Shown: piece after piece, positions 15,876 through 22,865 of the stretch | Numbering within the stretch: the first letter of the stretch is position 1 | How the letters are laid out: each line of letters opens with the position of its first letter | From: BOG-908 sp964250925 | GTDB taxonomy: Bacteria > Pseudomonadota > Alphaproteobacteria > Acetobacterales > Acetobacteraceae | NCBI GenBank assembly: GCA_964250925.1 | Contig: CAXUHU010000027.1 | Span: 1-35,463, forward strand | DNA: 35,463 nt | Direction of reading: 5' to 3' | Notes under the pieces: generated by a model | Database searches by the model: none | The model's input: only the letters and a program-made list of their open reading frames with translations | Told to the model about the DNA's origin: nothing | Position numbers and translations under genes: made by a program

Positions 15876-17147
15876 ATGACGGTGCCCGATCAGGCTACAA
15901 CCCAAGCGCCGCAGCTGCGGCCGGCCACCACGCGGCTTGCCCGCTCGCTGGCCGTCTTCGGCCCCGGCCTCGTCGTCATGCTGGCCGACACCGACGTCGG
16001 CAGCATCATCACCGCGGGCCAGAGCGGCGTGCAGTTCGGCTACCGCCTGCTGGGCCAGCAGCTCATCCTCGTGCCGATCCTCTACATGGTGCAGGAACTG
16101 ACGGTTCGGCTGGGTATCTTCACCGGCCGCGGCCATGGCGAGCTGATCCGCGACACGTTCGGCCGGTTCTGGGCCTGGCTGTCGGCGGCGGGCCTTGCCG
16201 TGGCAACAGGCGGCGCGTTGCTGACGGAGTTCTCGGGCGTGGCCGGCGTCGGCGAGCTGTACGGCGTTCCGCGCGCGCTCAGCCTCTCGCTGGCGGCAGC
16301 CGCCCTGCTCGCCATCGTGCTGACCGGGTCGTATCGCCGGGTCGAACGTGCGGCCATCGTGATAGGGCTGTTCGAACTGGCGTTCTTCTACGTGGCCTGG
16401 GCGGCACACCCCGCGTTGGGCGAAGTCGCGGCCGGGTCGGCCAGCATACCATGGGGCAATCCGCAGTATCTGTACCTGTCGGCCGCCAACATCGGTGCGG
16501 TCATCATGCCCTGGATGGTGTTTTATCAACAATCGGCGGTAGCCGACAAAAAGCTGAGGCCGGAGCATTACACCGCCGCACGGTGGGATACGGCCGTGGG
16601 TGCGCTGATCACCCAGTTGATCATGGCCTCCGTGCTGATCGCCTGCGCGGCCACCATCGGCGCCCGCAACCCCAACGCTTCGTTGACCAGCGTGGGTGAG
16701 ATGAGCCAGGCGCTTACCCCGTTCATGGGCCAGTTCACGGGCAAGCTGGTGTTCTCGCTGGGTGTGCTCGGCGCCGGCTTGGTCGCATCCATCGTTGCCT
16801 CCCTGGCGCTGGCCTGGGGCGTGGGCGAGGTTGCCGGATACAAGCGCTCGCTGGAATTAAGGCCGCTGCAGGCGCGCTGGTTCTACGGCGTGTATGCTGC
16901 GTGCGTGGTGGCTGGCGCCGTGCTGTTAGCGGGGTGGCCGAACCTGGTGTCGCTGAACGTGGGCGTGCAGGTGATGAACGCGCTGCTTCTGCCGCTGGTG
17001 CTGGGTTTTCTCATTGCGCTCGCCGTTTTCAGCCTGCCGCCGGAGCGCAGGCTGCGCGGCTGGTATATGTGGGTGGTGATCGTGGTATCGGCGCTAACGA
17101 CGGCGCTGGGCGTGTTCGGCGGCTTGCAGGGTGCGGGCCTGGTGTAG
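15876..17147 (+). CDS. Divergent Nramp-family divalent metal transporter
   Basis: 423-residue polytopic membrane protein with about 11 helices and the Nramp fold. Helix 1 reads VVMLADTDVGSIITAGQSG (D38 and D40), where canonical Nramps have DPGN. Helix 6 reads NIGAVIMPWMVFYQQS (211-213 MPW), where canonical Nramps have MPH. The metal-site framework (Asp in helix 1, Met-Pro in helix 6) is thus kept while the Asn and the His are replaced. The true MntH of this window has both canonical motifs, so this is a separate subfamily. Substrate selectivity may differ, with Mg2+ or another ion possible by analogy with other non-canonical Nramps (inference). It is divergent from cysS across a 118-bp gap and appears monocistronic. 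Confidence 0.82.
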   Translation: MTVPDQATTQAPQLRPATTRLARSLAVFGPGLVVMLADTDVGSIITAGQSGVQFGYRLLGQQLILVPILYMVQELTVRLGIFTGRGHGELIRDTFGRFWAWLSAAGLAVATGGALLTEFSGVAGVGELYGVPRALSLSLAAAALLAIVLTGSYRRVERAAIVIGLFELAFFYVAWAAHPALGEVAAGSASIPWGNPQYLYLSAANIGAVIMPWMVFYQQSAVADKKLRPEHYTAARWDTAVGALITQLIMASVLIACAATIGARNPNASLTSVGEMSQALTPFMGQFTGKLVFSLGVLGAGLVASIVASLALAWGVGEVAGYKRSLELRPLQARWFYGVYAACVVAGAVLLAGWPNLVSLNVGVQVMNALLLPLVLGFLIALAVFSLPPERRLRGWYMWVVIVVSALTTALGVFGGLQGAGLV

Positions 17148-17277
17148 GTTGCCACCGCACACTCAACGACGCAGCCGGCGCACATCTCGGTCACACGCCG
17201 GTCGAATATTCCGTAGCGGAGCGGTGGTGAATCCACGGTAACAGCCGTCGTCGCGTGGATATTGGCCCTGCCCAGAG

Positions 17278-18432
17278 CTACTTCAGATCCCGAAATTTTC
17301 GATTCAGGTCGAACTCGCGCGTCGTGACGTAACCCTCGATCCGGCCCAGACGCTGCTCCAGACGCATCATCGTCTCGCCCACCGCCAGCACGCCGGGATG
17401 CATCGGCGCTGCCGGTTGAGCGGGACCACGCCACCCGGTCCCACTGCCGAGCCGGCGCAGGATGCGCCATGCAAGATACAGCAGCACAGCTGCTACGGCC
17501 GCCATCGTCACGTCGTGCGCAGTGTGATCGCGCTTCGCGACGATGACCGTTTCGTGCCTGCCCGGGTCACCCGCCTGCGCCACGCCACGCACCGCGCCGT
17601 CGCCCGCACCCTCAACGCCCACGGTGATGTTGCTGCCGCCGCTGGCCGAGCGGCTGAGCGGCCCGGTCACCGTGGCCAACTTGATATCGCCGCCGCCGCT
17701 GGCCGCCACCTGGCCGCTCGAAACAGTGGCCGACACCGCCAGATCGCCGGACCCGCGCAGATTGGCCTGCAGCCCGCCGATACTGCCGCGGCCGATCCGC
17801 GTGTCGCCGGAACCGGTGCTGTCGATGGCGACCGCGGGCGCGTTGATCGTACCGATCGACAGGTCGCCCGACCCGGTCCGCTTCAGGCTGAGCGGCCCGT
17901 TCAGCGTGCCGACCATGACGTCGCCGCTGCCGGAGATCCGCAGGCTGGCCGAGCCATCGACCGTGCCGATTGCCACGTCGCCACCGCCGCGCACCGACAG
18001 CGCAAAGCTGCCTATGTCGCCGGCCTTCAGATCGGTTCCCTCGCCCAGATCGACGGTGAGCGAGGCGTGCAGGTCGCTGATCTGGATCGACCCGCCGCCG
18101 CTGGCGGCCAGCTCCACCGGCATGTGAGGGGCCACCGCGATGTGCAGCGTTCCCAGGTCGTCGCCCGCGCAGGCGGCCGTGCCAACGACGGCCGTCCGGC
18201 CCTCGTGCACGGCAAGGCAGTCTAGCGACCCATTGGCGGTGATGCGGACCGTATCGGCCAGCGCAGGGTCCGTGCTGATGACCGTGTCGTCGGACTGGGT
18301 CAGCGTAAGGGCCAGCATCTGCCCCTGGACGGTGCGCGTCTCGGCCGCTGCCTGACCCGCGCCGGCCAGCGCGGCTGAGGCAAGAATGGCCACGGCAAGA
18401 ACAACGCGCACGAAGTTCATGGCCCGGTTCAT
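17278..18432 (-). CDS. GIN/Toastrack-domain protein with PspC-like C-terminal tail
   Basis: 384 residues with four parts. A signal peptide (about 1-30, ending AGQAAAE) comes first. A Ser/Gly/Thr-rich beta-helical region (about 40-285) follows, with repeating GSGDLSIGTINAP-type turns, matching the GIN/DUF2807 (Toastrack) fold. Next is a single membrane helix (about 307-324, VTMAAVAAVLLYLAW). Last is a cytoplasmic tail (about 344-384) with MMRLEQRLGRIEGYVTT and REFDLNRKFRDL. That tail closely resembles the end of PspC (in E. coli, a coil then YVTS-F-L-FRQL), but no PspC membrane domain is present. The ATG overlaps the TGA of the PspB-like gene (ATGA). I infer an envelope-stress sensor in which a periplasmic beta-helix is wired to a PspC-type cytoplasmic tail. 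PspA and PspF are not in the window. Confidence 0.8.
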   Translation of the reverse strand: MNRAMNFVRVVLAVAILASAALAGAGQAAAETRTVQGQMLALTLTQSDDTVISTDPALADTVRITANGSLDCLAVHEGRTAVVGTAACAGDDLGTLHIAVAPHMPVELAASGGGSIQISDLHASLTVDLGEGTDLKAGDIGSFALSVRGGGDVAIGTVDGSASLRISGSGDVMVGTLNGPLSLKRTGSGDLSIGTINAPAVAIDSTGSGDTRIGRGSIGGLQANLRGSGDLAVSATVSSGQVAASGGGDIKLATVTGPLSRSASGGSNITVGVEGAGDGAVRGVAQAGDPGRHETVIVAKRDHTAHDVTMAAVAAVLLYLAWRILRRLGSGTGWRGPAQPAAPMHPGVLAVGETMMRLEQRLGRIEGYVTTREFDLNRKFRDLK

Positions 18433-18653
18433 GCCCGGACCCTCGCGCGCCAGCCGGGCGCGTCCTCGTCCAGCACCCGCTCCAGCGACTCCACCCGTTG
18501 CTCTAGACGGCGCGCCGTCTCCTGCGCGCGTTCAAGCGCATTCTGATCACCGGACGTAAACCCCGTGTTGCTCGGGTTGGTGCGCTTGTACTGCAACCTG
18601 ATCACCGTCAGCACGACGATGAAAGTGAAAATGACTACGAGGTCCCAGTCCAT
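18429..18653 (-). CDS. PspB-like envelope stress membrane protein
   Basis: 74 residues: one N-terminal membrane helix (DLVVIFTFIVVLTVI), a basic loop, then a coiled coil ending RRLEQRVESLERVLDEDAPGWR, which matches the PspB signature (E. coli ends with a leucine-zipper coil then ILD-E-P-WR). PspB is an inner-membrane partner of PspC that relays envelope damage to PspA. The ATG at 18653 has an AAGGTGGG ribosome-binding site, and a near-consensus sigma-54 promoter lies about 56 nt upstream. Its stop overlaps the start of the GIN-domain gene. Same-strand gltX lies upstream, but the promoter argues for independent control. Confidence 0.8.
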   Translation of the reverse strand: MDWDLVVIFTFIVVLTVIRLQYKRTNPSNTGFTSGDQNALERAQETARRLEQRVESLERVLDEDAPGWRARVRA

Positions 18654-18708
18654 GCCCGAATTCCCACCTTACAGCCGGCGCTACCGCACATGCTTGGTGG
18701 CTATGGTT

Positions 18709-18724
18709 AGCATCCGCTGTGCCA
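18709..18724 (-). promoter_or_regulatory. Candidate sigma-54 (-24/-12) promoter of the PspB-like operon
   Basis: On the minus strand the sequence reads TGGCACAGCGGATGCT. Against the consensus TGGCAYRNNNNTTGCW, every specified position fits except one (A for T just before TGC), and the GG-to-GC spacing is exact. It would start transcription roughly 45 nt before the pspB-like ATG. Canonical psp operons are sigma-54 and PspF dependent, so site and gene content agree. Confidence 0.68.
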
Positions 18725-18761
18725 GCACGTCAGCCCTCGGCGGACGGCGTCATTTGAGAAT

Positions 18762-18771
18762 ACCATATGGT
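18762..18771. promoter_or_regulatory. Palindrome ACCATATGGT upstream of the sigma-54 site
   Basis: A perfect 10-bp palindrome in a locally AT-rich stretch, centred about 50 bp upstream of the -24/-12 element. It could be part of an activator or bending site, but a 10-bp palindrome is weak evidence. Confidence 0.25.
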
Positions 18772-18809
18772 CGGTTTAGCCGATAGCAGGCGCAGCCGGC
18801 CAACTCTCG

Positions 18810-20141
18810 TCAAAAGATACACAGCCTCAATCGAGAGCCGGTGCGGTCTCGGCCGATCAGGGGCAATAATGCGGCCAGTTCCGGCCCATGCTCCTCGCCG
18901 GTCAGCGCCAGGCGAAGTGGCTGGAACAGGGCGCGCCCGCGCCGGCCCGTGGTCTCCTTCAGGCTGTCGGTCCAATCGGACCAGGTGTCGCCGCCCCAAG
19001 GGTCGGGCGGCAAATGCTCCAGGGCCGCACGGAGAAAATCTGCCTGACCGTCCAAGACAGGTGGCACGACGTCGCCGGCGACCACGGTCCACCAGTGCCT
19101 GGCCTCGCTCAGCAAGTCCAAATTGCCGCGTATCGCGTCCCAGAACGCGGGCGTGGCTGCCCCGGGCAGACGCTCGCGCACCTGATCGAACGTTGCCGCC
19201 TTCAGAACGCGTCGGTTCAACGCCAGCAATTGCCGCACGTCGAAACGCGCCGGCGAGCGGGACACCTGCGAGAGATCATAGGCTGCGGCCAGCTCGGGCA
19301 ACGACAGTACCTCGGGCGACAGGCTGGTGCCGAGCCGTGCCAAGTAAGCCACGATGGCGGCCGGCTCCACGCCGTCCTGGCGCAACGCGCGCAGCGATAA
19401 ACCGTCCATGCGCTTGGAGAGCTTGCCGCCGTCCGTATCGACCAGCAACGGCAAGTGAGCGAACGTCAGTCGCGAGGGATTGCTGCCCATGGCCGAGAAG
19501 ATGTCGAGCTGCACGCCGGTGTTGGTGACATGATCCTCGCCGCGAATGATGTGAGTGATTTCGGCGGCGATATCATCGACCACGCTGGTGAAAGTGTAGA
19601 GGTAGGTGCCATCGGCCCGGATCAGCACCGGGTCCGACACGCTGGGCAGCTTCACGCCGCGACGGCCGAGCACGATGTCGGTCCATTCGACCGTGCCGTC
19701 CGACAGCTTGAAGCGCCAGTAAGGCGTCTTGCCATTCGCCTCGGCCTGGGCGCGCTGCTCGGCCGTCAGCTTCAGCATGGCGCGATCGTACACCGGCGCC
19801 TGCCCACGGCGCAGTCGCAGCTCGCGCTTGAAGCGCAGCTCCTCCTCGCTCTCGAAACATGGGTAGAGCCGGCCGGAGGCGCGCAGCCTGTCGGCGGCCG
19901 CGTCGTAGAGCGGGATGCGGGCGGACTGGCGGAAACTCTCGTCCCAGGCGATGCCCAGCCAGCGCAAATCGTGCTCAATGGCCTGCTCGTAATCGGCGCG
20001 CGAGCGTTCGGCGTCGGTGTCGTCGATGCGCAGCAGGAACGTAGCGTTGTGGCGTTGTGCGAACAGGGCGTTGGCCAAGGCGATGCGGGCGTTGCCGACA
20101 TGCAGGTAGCCGGTGGGGCTGGGGGCGAAGCGGACGCGCAT
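18810..20141 (-). CDS. gltX: Glutamyl-tRNA synthetase
   Basis: Class I synthetase charging tRNA-Glu (possibly also tRNA-Gln, as many alphaproteobacteria have a second copy). 443 residues from the ATG at 20141. It opens MRVRFAPSPTGYLHVGN with the HIGH-type box at 14-17, has the FLLRIDDTDAERS motif, the HIIRGEDHVTNT segment, and a KLSKR loop at 240-244. The short length and the C-terminal LPLIGRDRTGSRLR are typical of alphaproteobacterial enzymes. A GTG three codons upstream is part of the AGGTG ribosome-binding site and is not preferred. A palindromic T/A element sits directly upstream of the gene. Confidence 0.96.
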   Translation of the reverse strand: MRVRFAPSPTGYLHVGNARIALANALFAQRHNATFLLRIDDTDAERSRADYEQAIEHDLRWLGIAWDESFRQSARIPLYDAAADRLRASGRLYPCFESEEELRFKRELRLRRGQAPVYDRAMLKLTAEQRAQAEANGKTPYWRFKLSDGTVEWTDIVLGRRGVKLPSVSDPVLIRADGTYLYTFTSVVDDIAAEITHIIRGEDHVTNTGVQLDIFSAMGSNPSRLTFAHLPLLVDTDGGKLSKRMDGLSLRALRQDGVEPAAIVAYLARLGTSLSPEVLSLPELAAAYDLSQVSRSPARFDVRQLLALNRRVLKAATFDQVRERLPGAATPAFWDAIRGNLDLLSEARHWWTVVAGDVVPPVLDGQADFLRAALEHLPPDPWGGDTWSDWTDSLKETTGRRGRALFQPLRLALTGEEHGPELAALLPLIGRDRTGSRLRLCIF

Positions 20142-20164
20142 AAGTGACACCTAGGAAGGAAGGT

Positions 20165-20186
20165 CTGCTTTTTTGAAAAAAAGCAG
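20165..20186 (-). terminator. T/A-rich palindrome, family copy 1
   Basis: CTGCTTTTTT-g-AAAAAAAGCAG. On the minus strand it is preceded by AAAAGTTTTTTG, the same layout as the copies at 20254 and 33576. It is oriented opposite to the copy 70 bp away. It most likely terminates transcription from the minus-strand hypothetical gene ahead of gltX. Confidence 0.65.
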
Positions 20187-20253
20187 CAAAAAACTTTTAT
20201 TCCTTTGGTCGGATGCCGATCGGACCGTACACCTCACGTAGCGAAAGTTTTTT

Positions 20254-20276
20254 GCTTCTTTTTTCAAAAAAGAAGC
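20254..20276 (+). terminator. T/A-rich palindrome, family copy 2
   Basis: GCTTCTTTTTT-c-AAAAAAGAAGC, an 11-bp perfect stem preceded by AAAGTTTTTT and ending 3 nt before the stop of the hypothetical gene at 20279. Together with copy 1 it forms a larger inverted pair around a GC-rich core of roughly 50 bp, like a BIME or a double terminator. Confidence 0.65.
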
Positions 20277-20278
20277 GC

Positions 20279-20629
20279 TTATTCTTCCTCTCTCCTCGGA
20301 TCCAAAGCCCGCCAATCCCGCTCCTCTCTCGAAGCCGCCCGATCGGCAAAATCCGACAATTCGTTGGCCGAACGCCACCCATCATCCGGCGCGTCCAGCA
20401 CCTCGGCATCCTCGCCAAACGCAAACCAGGCTGCCAGCACGTCGCGGCTGGCCATGCCGGCGGCGCGGCACAGCTCCACGCTGTCGCGCACGTAGGCGCG
20501 CGCAAACGCGTTGGCCTGCATGATGGTGGGAAAACCTTTTATGTCTTCGACGATGCCGTCCTCCGCACCGCCGGACATGTCCAGGATGCGCACACGCCAG
20601 CCGCCCTCGGGTGCGAACAGGTCGCTCAT
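20279..20629 (-). CDS. Hypothetical protein downstream of nadE
   Basis: 116 residues starting MSDLFAPEGGWRVRILDMSGG. The acidic and aromatic protein has no signal peptide or membrane helix; segments such as IMQANAFARAYVRDSVELCRAAG suggest a helical domain. I recognise it only as a conserved-looking short protein of unknown function. The ATG has a strong GGGGAGG ribosome-binding site. Its start region is the apparent source of the 29-bp tandem repeat immediately upstream, and it overlaps the last mini-ORF of that repeat by an ATGA. It lies in the nadE transcription unit. Confidence 0.7.
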   Translation of the reverse strand: MSDLFAPEGGWRVRILDMSGGAEDGIVEDIKGFPTIMQANAFARAYVRDSVELCRAAGMASRDVLAAWFAFGEDAEVLDAPDDGWRSANELSDFADRAASREERDWRALDPRREEE

Positions 20630-20644
20630 GCCAGACCTCCCCTC

Positions 20645-20838
20645 AAGACGTCGCTCACGCGAAACCTATCCTTAAGACGTCGCTCACGCGANNNNNNNNN
20701 NNNNNNNNNNNNNNNNNNNNNNNNNNNNNNNNNNNNNNNNNNNNNNNNNNNNNNNNNNNNNNNNNNNNNNNNNNNNNNNNNNNNNNNNNNNAAGACGTCG
20801 CTCACGCGAAACCTATCCTTAAGACGTCGCTCACGCGA
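20645..20838. repeat. 29-bp tandem repeat copying an RBS and start codon
   Basis: Head-to-tail units AAGACGTCGCTCACGCGA + AACCTATCCTT: full units at 20645-20673 and 20792-20820, and 18-bp partial units at 20674-20691 and 20821-20838, either side of a 100-N gap. Read on the minus strand, each unit carries AAGGATAGG, then a GTG start and a 10-residue mini-ORF (MSDVLRIGFA) whose TGA overlaps the next GTG. The unit matches 21 of 29 positions of the genuine RBS/start region of the downstream hypothetical gene. The nadE stop codon lies inside the last unit. Copy number is unknown because of the gap. Confidence 0.9.
20692..20791. other. Assembly gap (100 N) inside the tandem repeat
   Basis: Exactly 100 Ns, the conventional placeholder for a gap of unknown size. 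The same repeat on both sides in the same phase implies that the array broke the assembly. Confidence 0.98.
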
Positions 20839-22504
20839 CGAGGCCCGTGTAGCCGTTGGTGATCGGGTAGCGCCGGTCCCGCCCGAACGCGCGCGACGAG
20901 ATCTTCACGCCGGGCGGCGCCTGGCGCCGTTTGTATTCGGCCCGGTCCAGCATCTTCCAAACGCGCACCACGGTGGCGCGGTCGAACCCCTGCCTCACCA
21001 TGTCGGCGACCGAGCGTTCGCCCTCGACCAGGCCGGCCAGGATCGCGTCCAGCGTGTCGTAGGGCGGCAAGCTGTCCTGGTCGGTCTGGTCGTGCTTCAG
21101 TTCGGCGCTCGGCGCCTTGGTGATCACCCGTTCCGGCATCACGCGGCCTCGCGGCCCGTGCAGGCCGGGCAGGCTGTGCTGGTTGCGCCAGCGCGACAAT
21201 GCGAACACGTCGGTCTTGTACACATCTTTCAGCACCGAGTAGCCGCCGCACATGTCGCCATACAGCGTGGAGTAGCCGACCGACATCTCGCTCTTGTTGC
21301 CCGTCGTCAGCACCATCTGGCCGAACTTGTTGCTCATCGCCATCAACAGCAGGCCGCGGGCGCGGGACTGGATGTTCTCCTCGGTCGTATCGTCCGGCAA
21401 TCCCGCGAACAGCGGCGCCAACGCCTCGTCCACGGCCGACATCGCGGGCGAGATCGGCACGGTGTCGATGCGTATGCCCAGCAGCCGCGCGCACTCGCTT
21501 GCGTCATCTAGGCTGTGCTGGCTGGTGTACGGGCTGGGCAGCATCACCGCGCGCACCCGGTCCGCCCCCAACGCATCGACAGCGATGGCCGCCGAAAGCG
21601 CGCTGTCGATGCCGCCCGACAGGCCCAGCAACACGCCGGGAAAACCGTTCTTGCGCACGTAGTCGGCCAGGCCCAGGCACAGGCCGCGATAGACCAATTC
21701 GTTCGCTGCCGGTTCGGGCGGCAAGGCCTGCTTTTCGCACACCAGCACGCCGCCCTCTCGGCGCCATTCCGTCAGGCCCACATGCTCCTGGAACGAGGGC
21801 AGCACGGCGGCCAGGCTGCGGTCGGGGTTCAGCACGAAGCTGGCGCCGTCGAACACCAGCTCGTCCTGCCCGCACACCTGGTTGACGAAGGCGAAGGCAA
21901 GGCCCGTTTCCACCACGCGCGCTACGGCGAGTTGCACGCGGCGTCCCGCCTTGTCGGCCTCGAACGGCGAGGCGTTGATCGACAGCAGCATCTCCGCCCC
22001 CGTCTCGGCCAGCGTCTCGGCGACGGCGGGGAACCACCAATCCTCGCACACCATCAGTCCCAGCCGGAAGCCGCGGAACACCACGGGGCCCGGGGCCGGG
22101 CCGGCATCGAACACGCGCTTGTCGTCGAACACCCCGTAATTCGGCAGCTCGTGCTTGGCCCGCCGTGCGATGACCGCGCCGCCATCGAGCAGGAACGCGG
22201 CATTGTACAGGCGGCCTTCATCCCGCCACGGGCCGCCCACCACCAGGCCGGGGCCGCCATCGGCGGTATCCTGCGCCAGTTCAGACAGGGCGGCTTCGCA
22301 ATCTTCGACGAACGCCGATTTGCGCACGAGGTCCTCCGGCGGGTAGCCCGCAATGGAGAACTCCGGCGTTACCAGCAGGTCAGCGCCAAGGTCCGCCGCT
22401 TGCGCTCGGGCCGCGCGTATCCGGCGCAGGTCGGCGTCGATCTGCCCCTCATGCGGATTCAATTGGGCGAGCGCGATGCGAAGCGTGTCGGGCGTGGACG
22501 GCAT
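20831..22504 (-). CDS. nadE: Glutamine-dependent NAD+ synthase
   Basis: Converts deamido-NAD+ to NAD+ using ATP and glutamine-derived ammonia, the last step of NAD biosynthesis. 557 residues. The N-terminal nitrilase-type glutaminase domain (about 1-265) has its triad visible: E48 in VTPEFSIAGY, K117 in KHELPNYG and C153 in LMVCEDWW. The C-terminal synthetase domain has the ATP pyrophosphatase loop SGGIDS at 296-301, plus TTGNKSEMSVGYSTLYGDM and KAPSAEL. It ends at a TGA lying within the 29-bp repeat. Its last residues (PITNGYTGLVA) are partly encoded near the repeat boundary, so the extreme C-terminus could have been reshaped by the duplication. Confidence 0.97.
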   Translation of the reverse strand: MPSTPDTLRIALAQLNPHEGQIDADLRRIRAARAQAADLGADLLVTPEFSIAGYPPEDLVRKSAFVEDCEAALSELAQDTADGGPGLVVGGPWRDEGRLYNAAFLLDGGAVIARRAKHELPNYGVFDDKRVFDAGPAPGPVVFRGFRLGLMVCEDWWFPAVAETLAETGAEMLLSINASPFEADKAGRRVQLAVARVVETGLAFAFVNQVCGQDELVFDGASFVLNPDRSLAAVLPSFQEHVGLTEWRREGGVLVCEKQALPPEPAANELVYRGLCLGLADYVRKNGFPGVLLGLSGGIDSALSAAIAVDALGADRVRAVMLPSPYTSQHSLDDASECARLLGIRIDTVPISPAMSAVDEALAPLFAGLPDDTTEENIQSRARGLLLMAMSNKFGQMVLTTGNKSEMSVGYSTLYGDMCGGYSVLKDVYKTDVFALSRWRNQHSLPGLHGPRGRVMPERVITKAPSAELKHDQTDQDSLPPYDTLDAILAGLVEGERSVADMVRQGFDRATVVRVWKMLDRAEYKRRQAPPGVKISSRAFGRDRRYPITNGYTGLVA

Positions 22505-22865
22505 GGCGGAAAGCTAGGGATGCTGCGGCACGGGCGCAATCGCACGCCGGCGGCGATCAGCGTTGTAAGGAAGCAGTTGGGTCGAGTACGCCTATGCCAT
22601 GAGCGTCAGCATCAAGCCGCTGACCATGAAGAAGCTCCTGGGCTGGGCTGGGAGCGGACCAGCCCTCCGCTACGAATTCGACGGTGTCCAGCCTGTGCCA
22701 TGACCGGCGGCTCGCCGTTGCACGCACGGCTAGAAAAGCGGGAGACGACCGTGCTTCGCCATAGCGCAGGCTGGGCGGAGGATACCTTGAGCGGCGCAGG
22801 CGCGAACCTGAAACTTCCCGAGATCGAGATAAACTTTGCTGGCGGACATAGGTCGTCAACGTCGT
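22505..22865. other. 361-bp region without a convincing gene
   Basis: It lies between the nadE start and the mntH 3' end, both on the minus strand, so it should hold the nadE promoter and the mntH terminator. A 34-codon ORF at 22599-22703 (+, beginning MSVSIKPLTMKKLL) ends in a TGA overlapping another ATG, but it lacks a ribosome-binding site and homology that I recognise. No clear hairpin terminator is seen. It may be a decayed gene. Confidence 0.5.

Noticed and set aside
20645..20838. Possible CRISPR array (repeats flanking unknown sequence)
   Set aside because: Units are contiguous 29-bp tandem repeats with no variable spacers, lie in a coding junction and encode start codons; no cas genes nearby.
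22599..22703. 34-codon plus-strand ORF (starts MSVSIKPLTMKKLL)
   Set aside because: No Shine-Dalgarno at proper distance and no homology recognised; noted only in the gap description.
22557..22859. 100-codon minus-strand ORF in the nadE-mntH gap
   Set aside because: Arg/Ser-rich composition typical of random frames in GC-rich DNA, no ribosome-binding site and no recognised motif.
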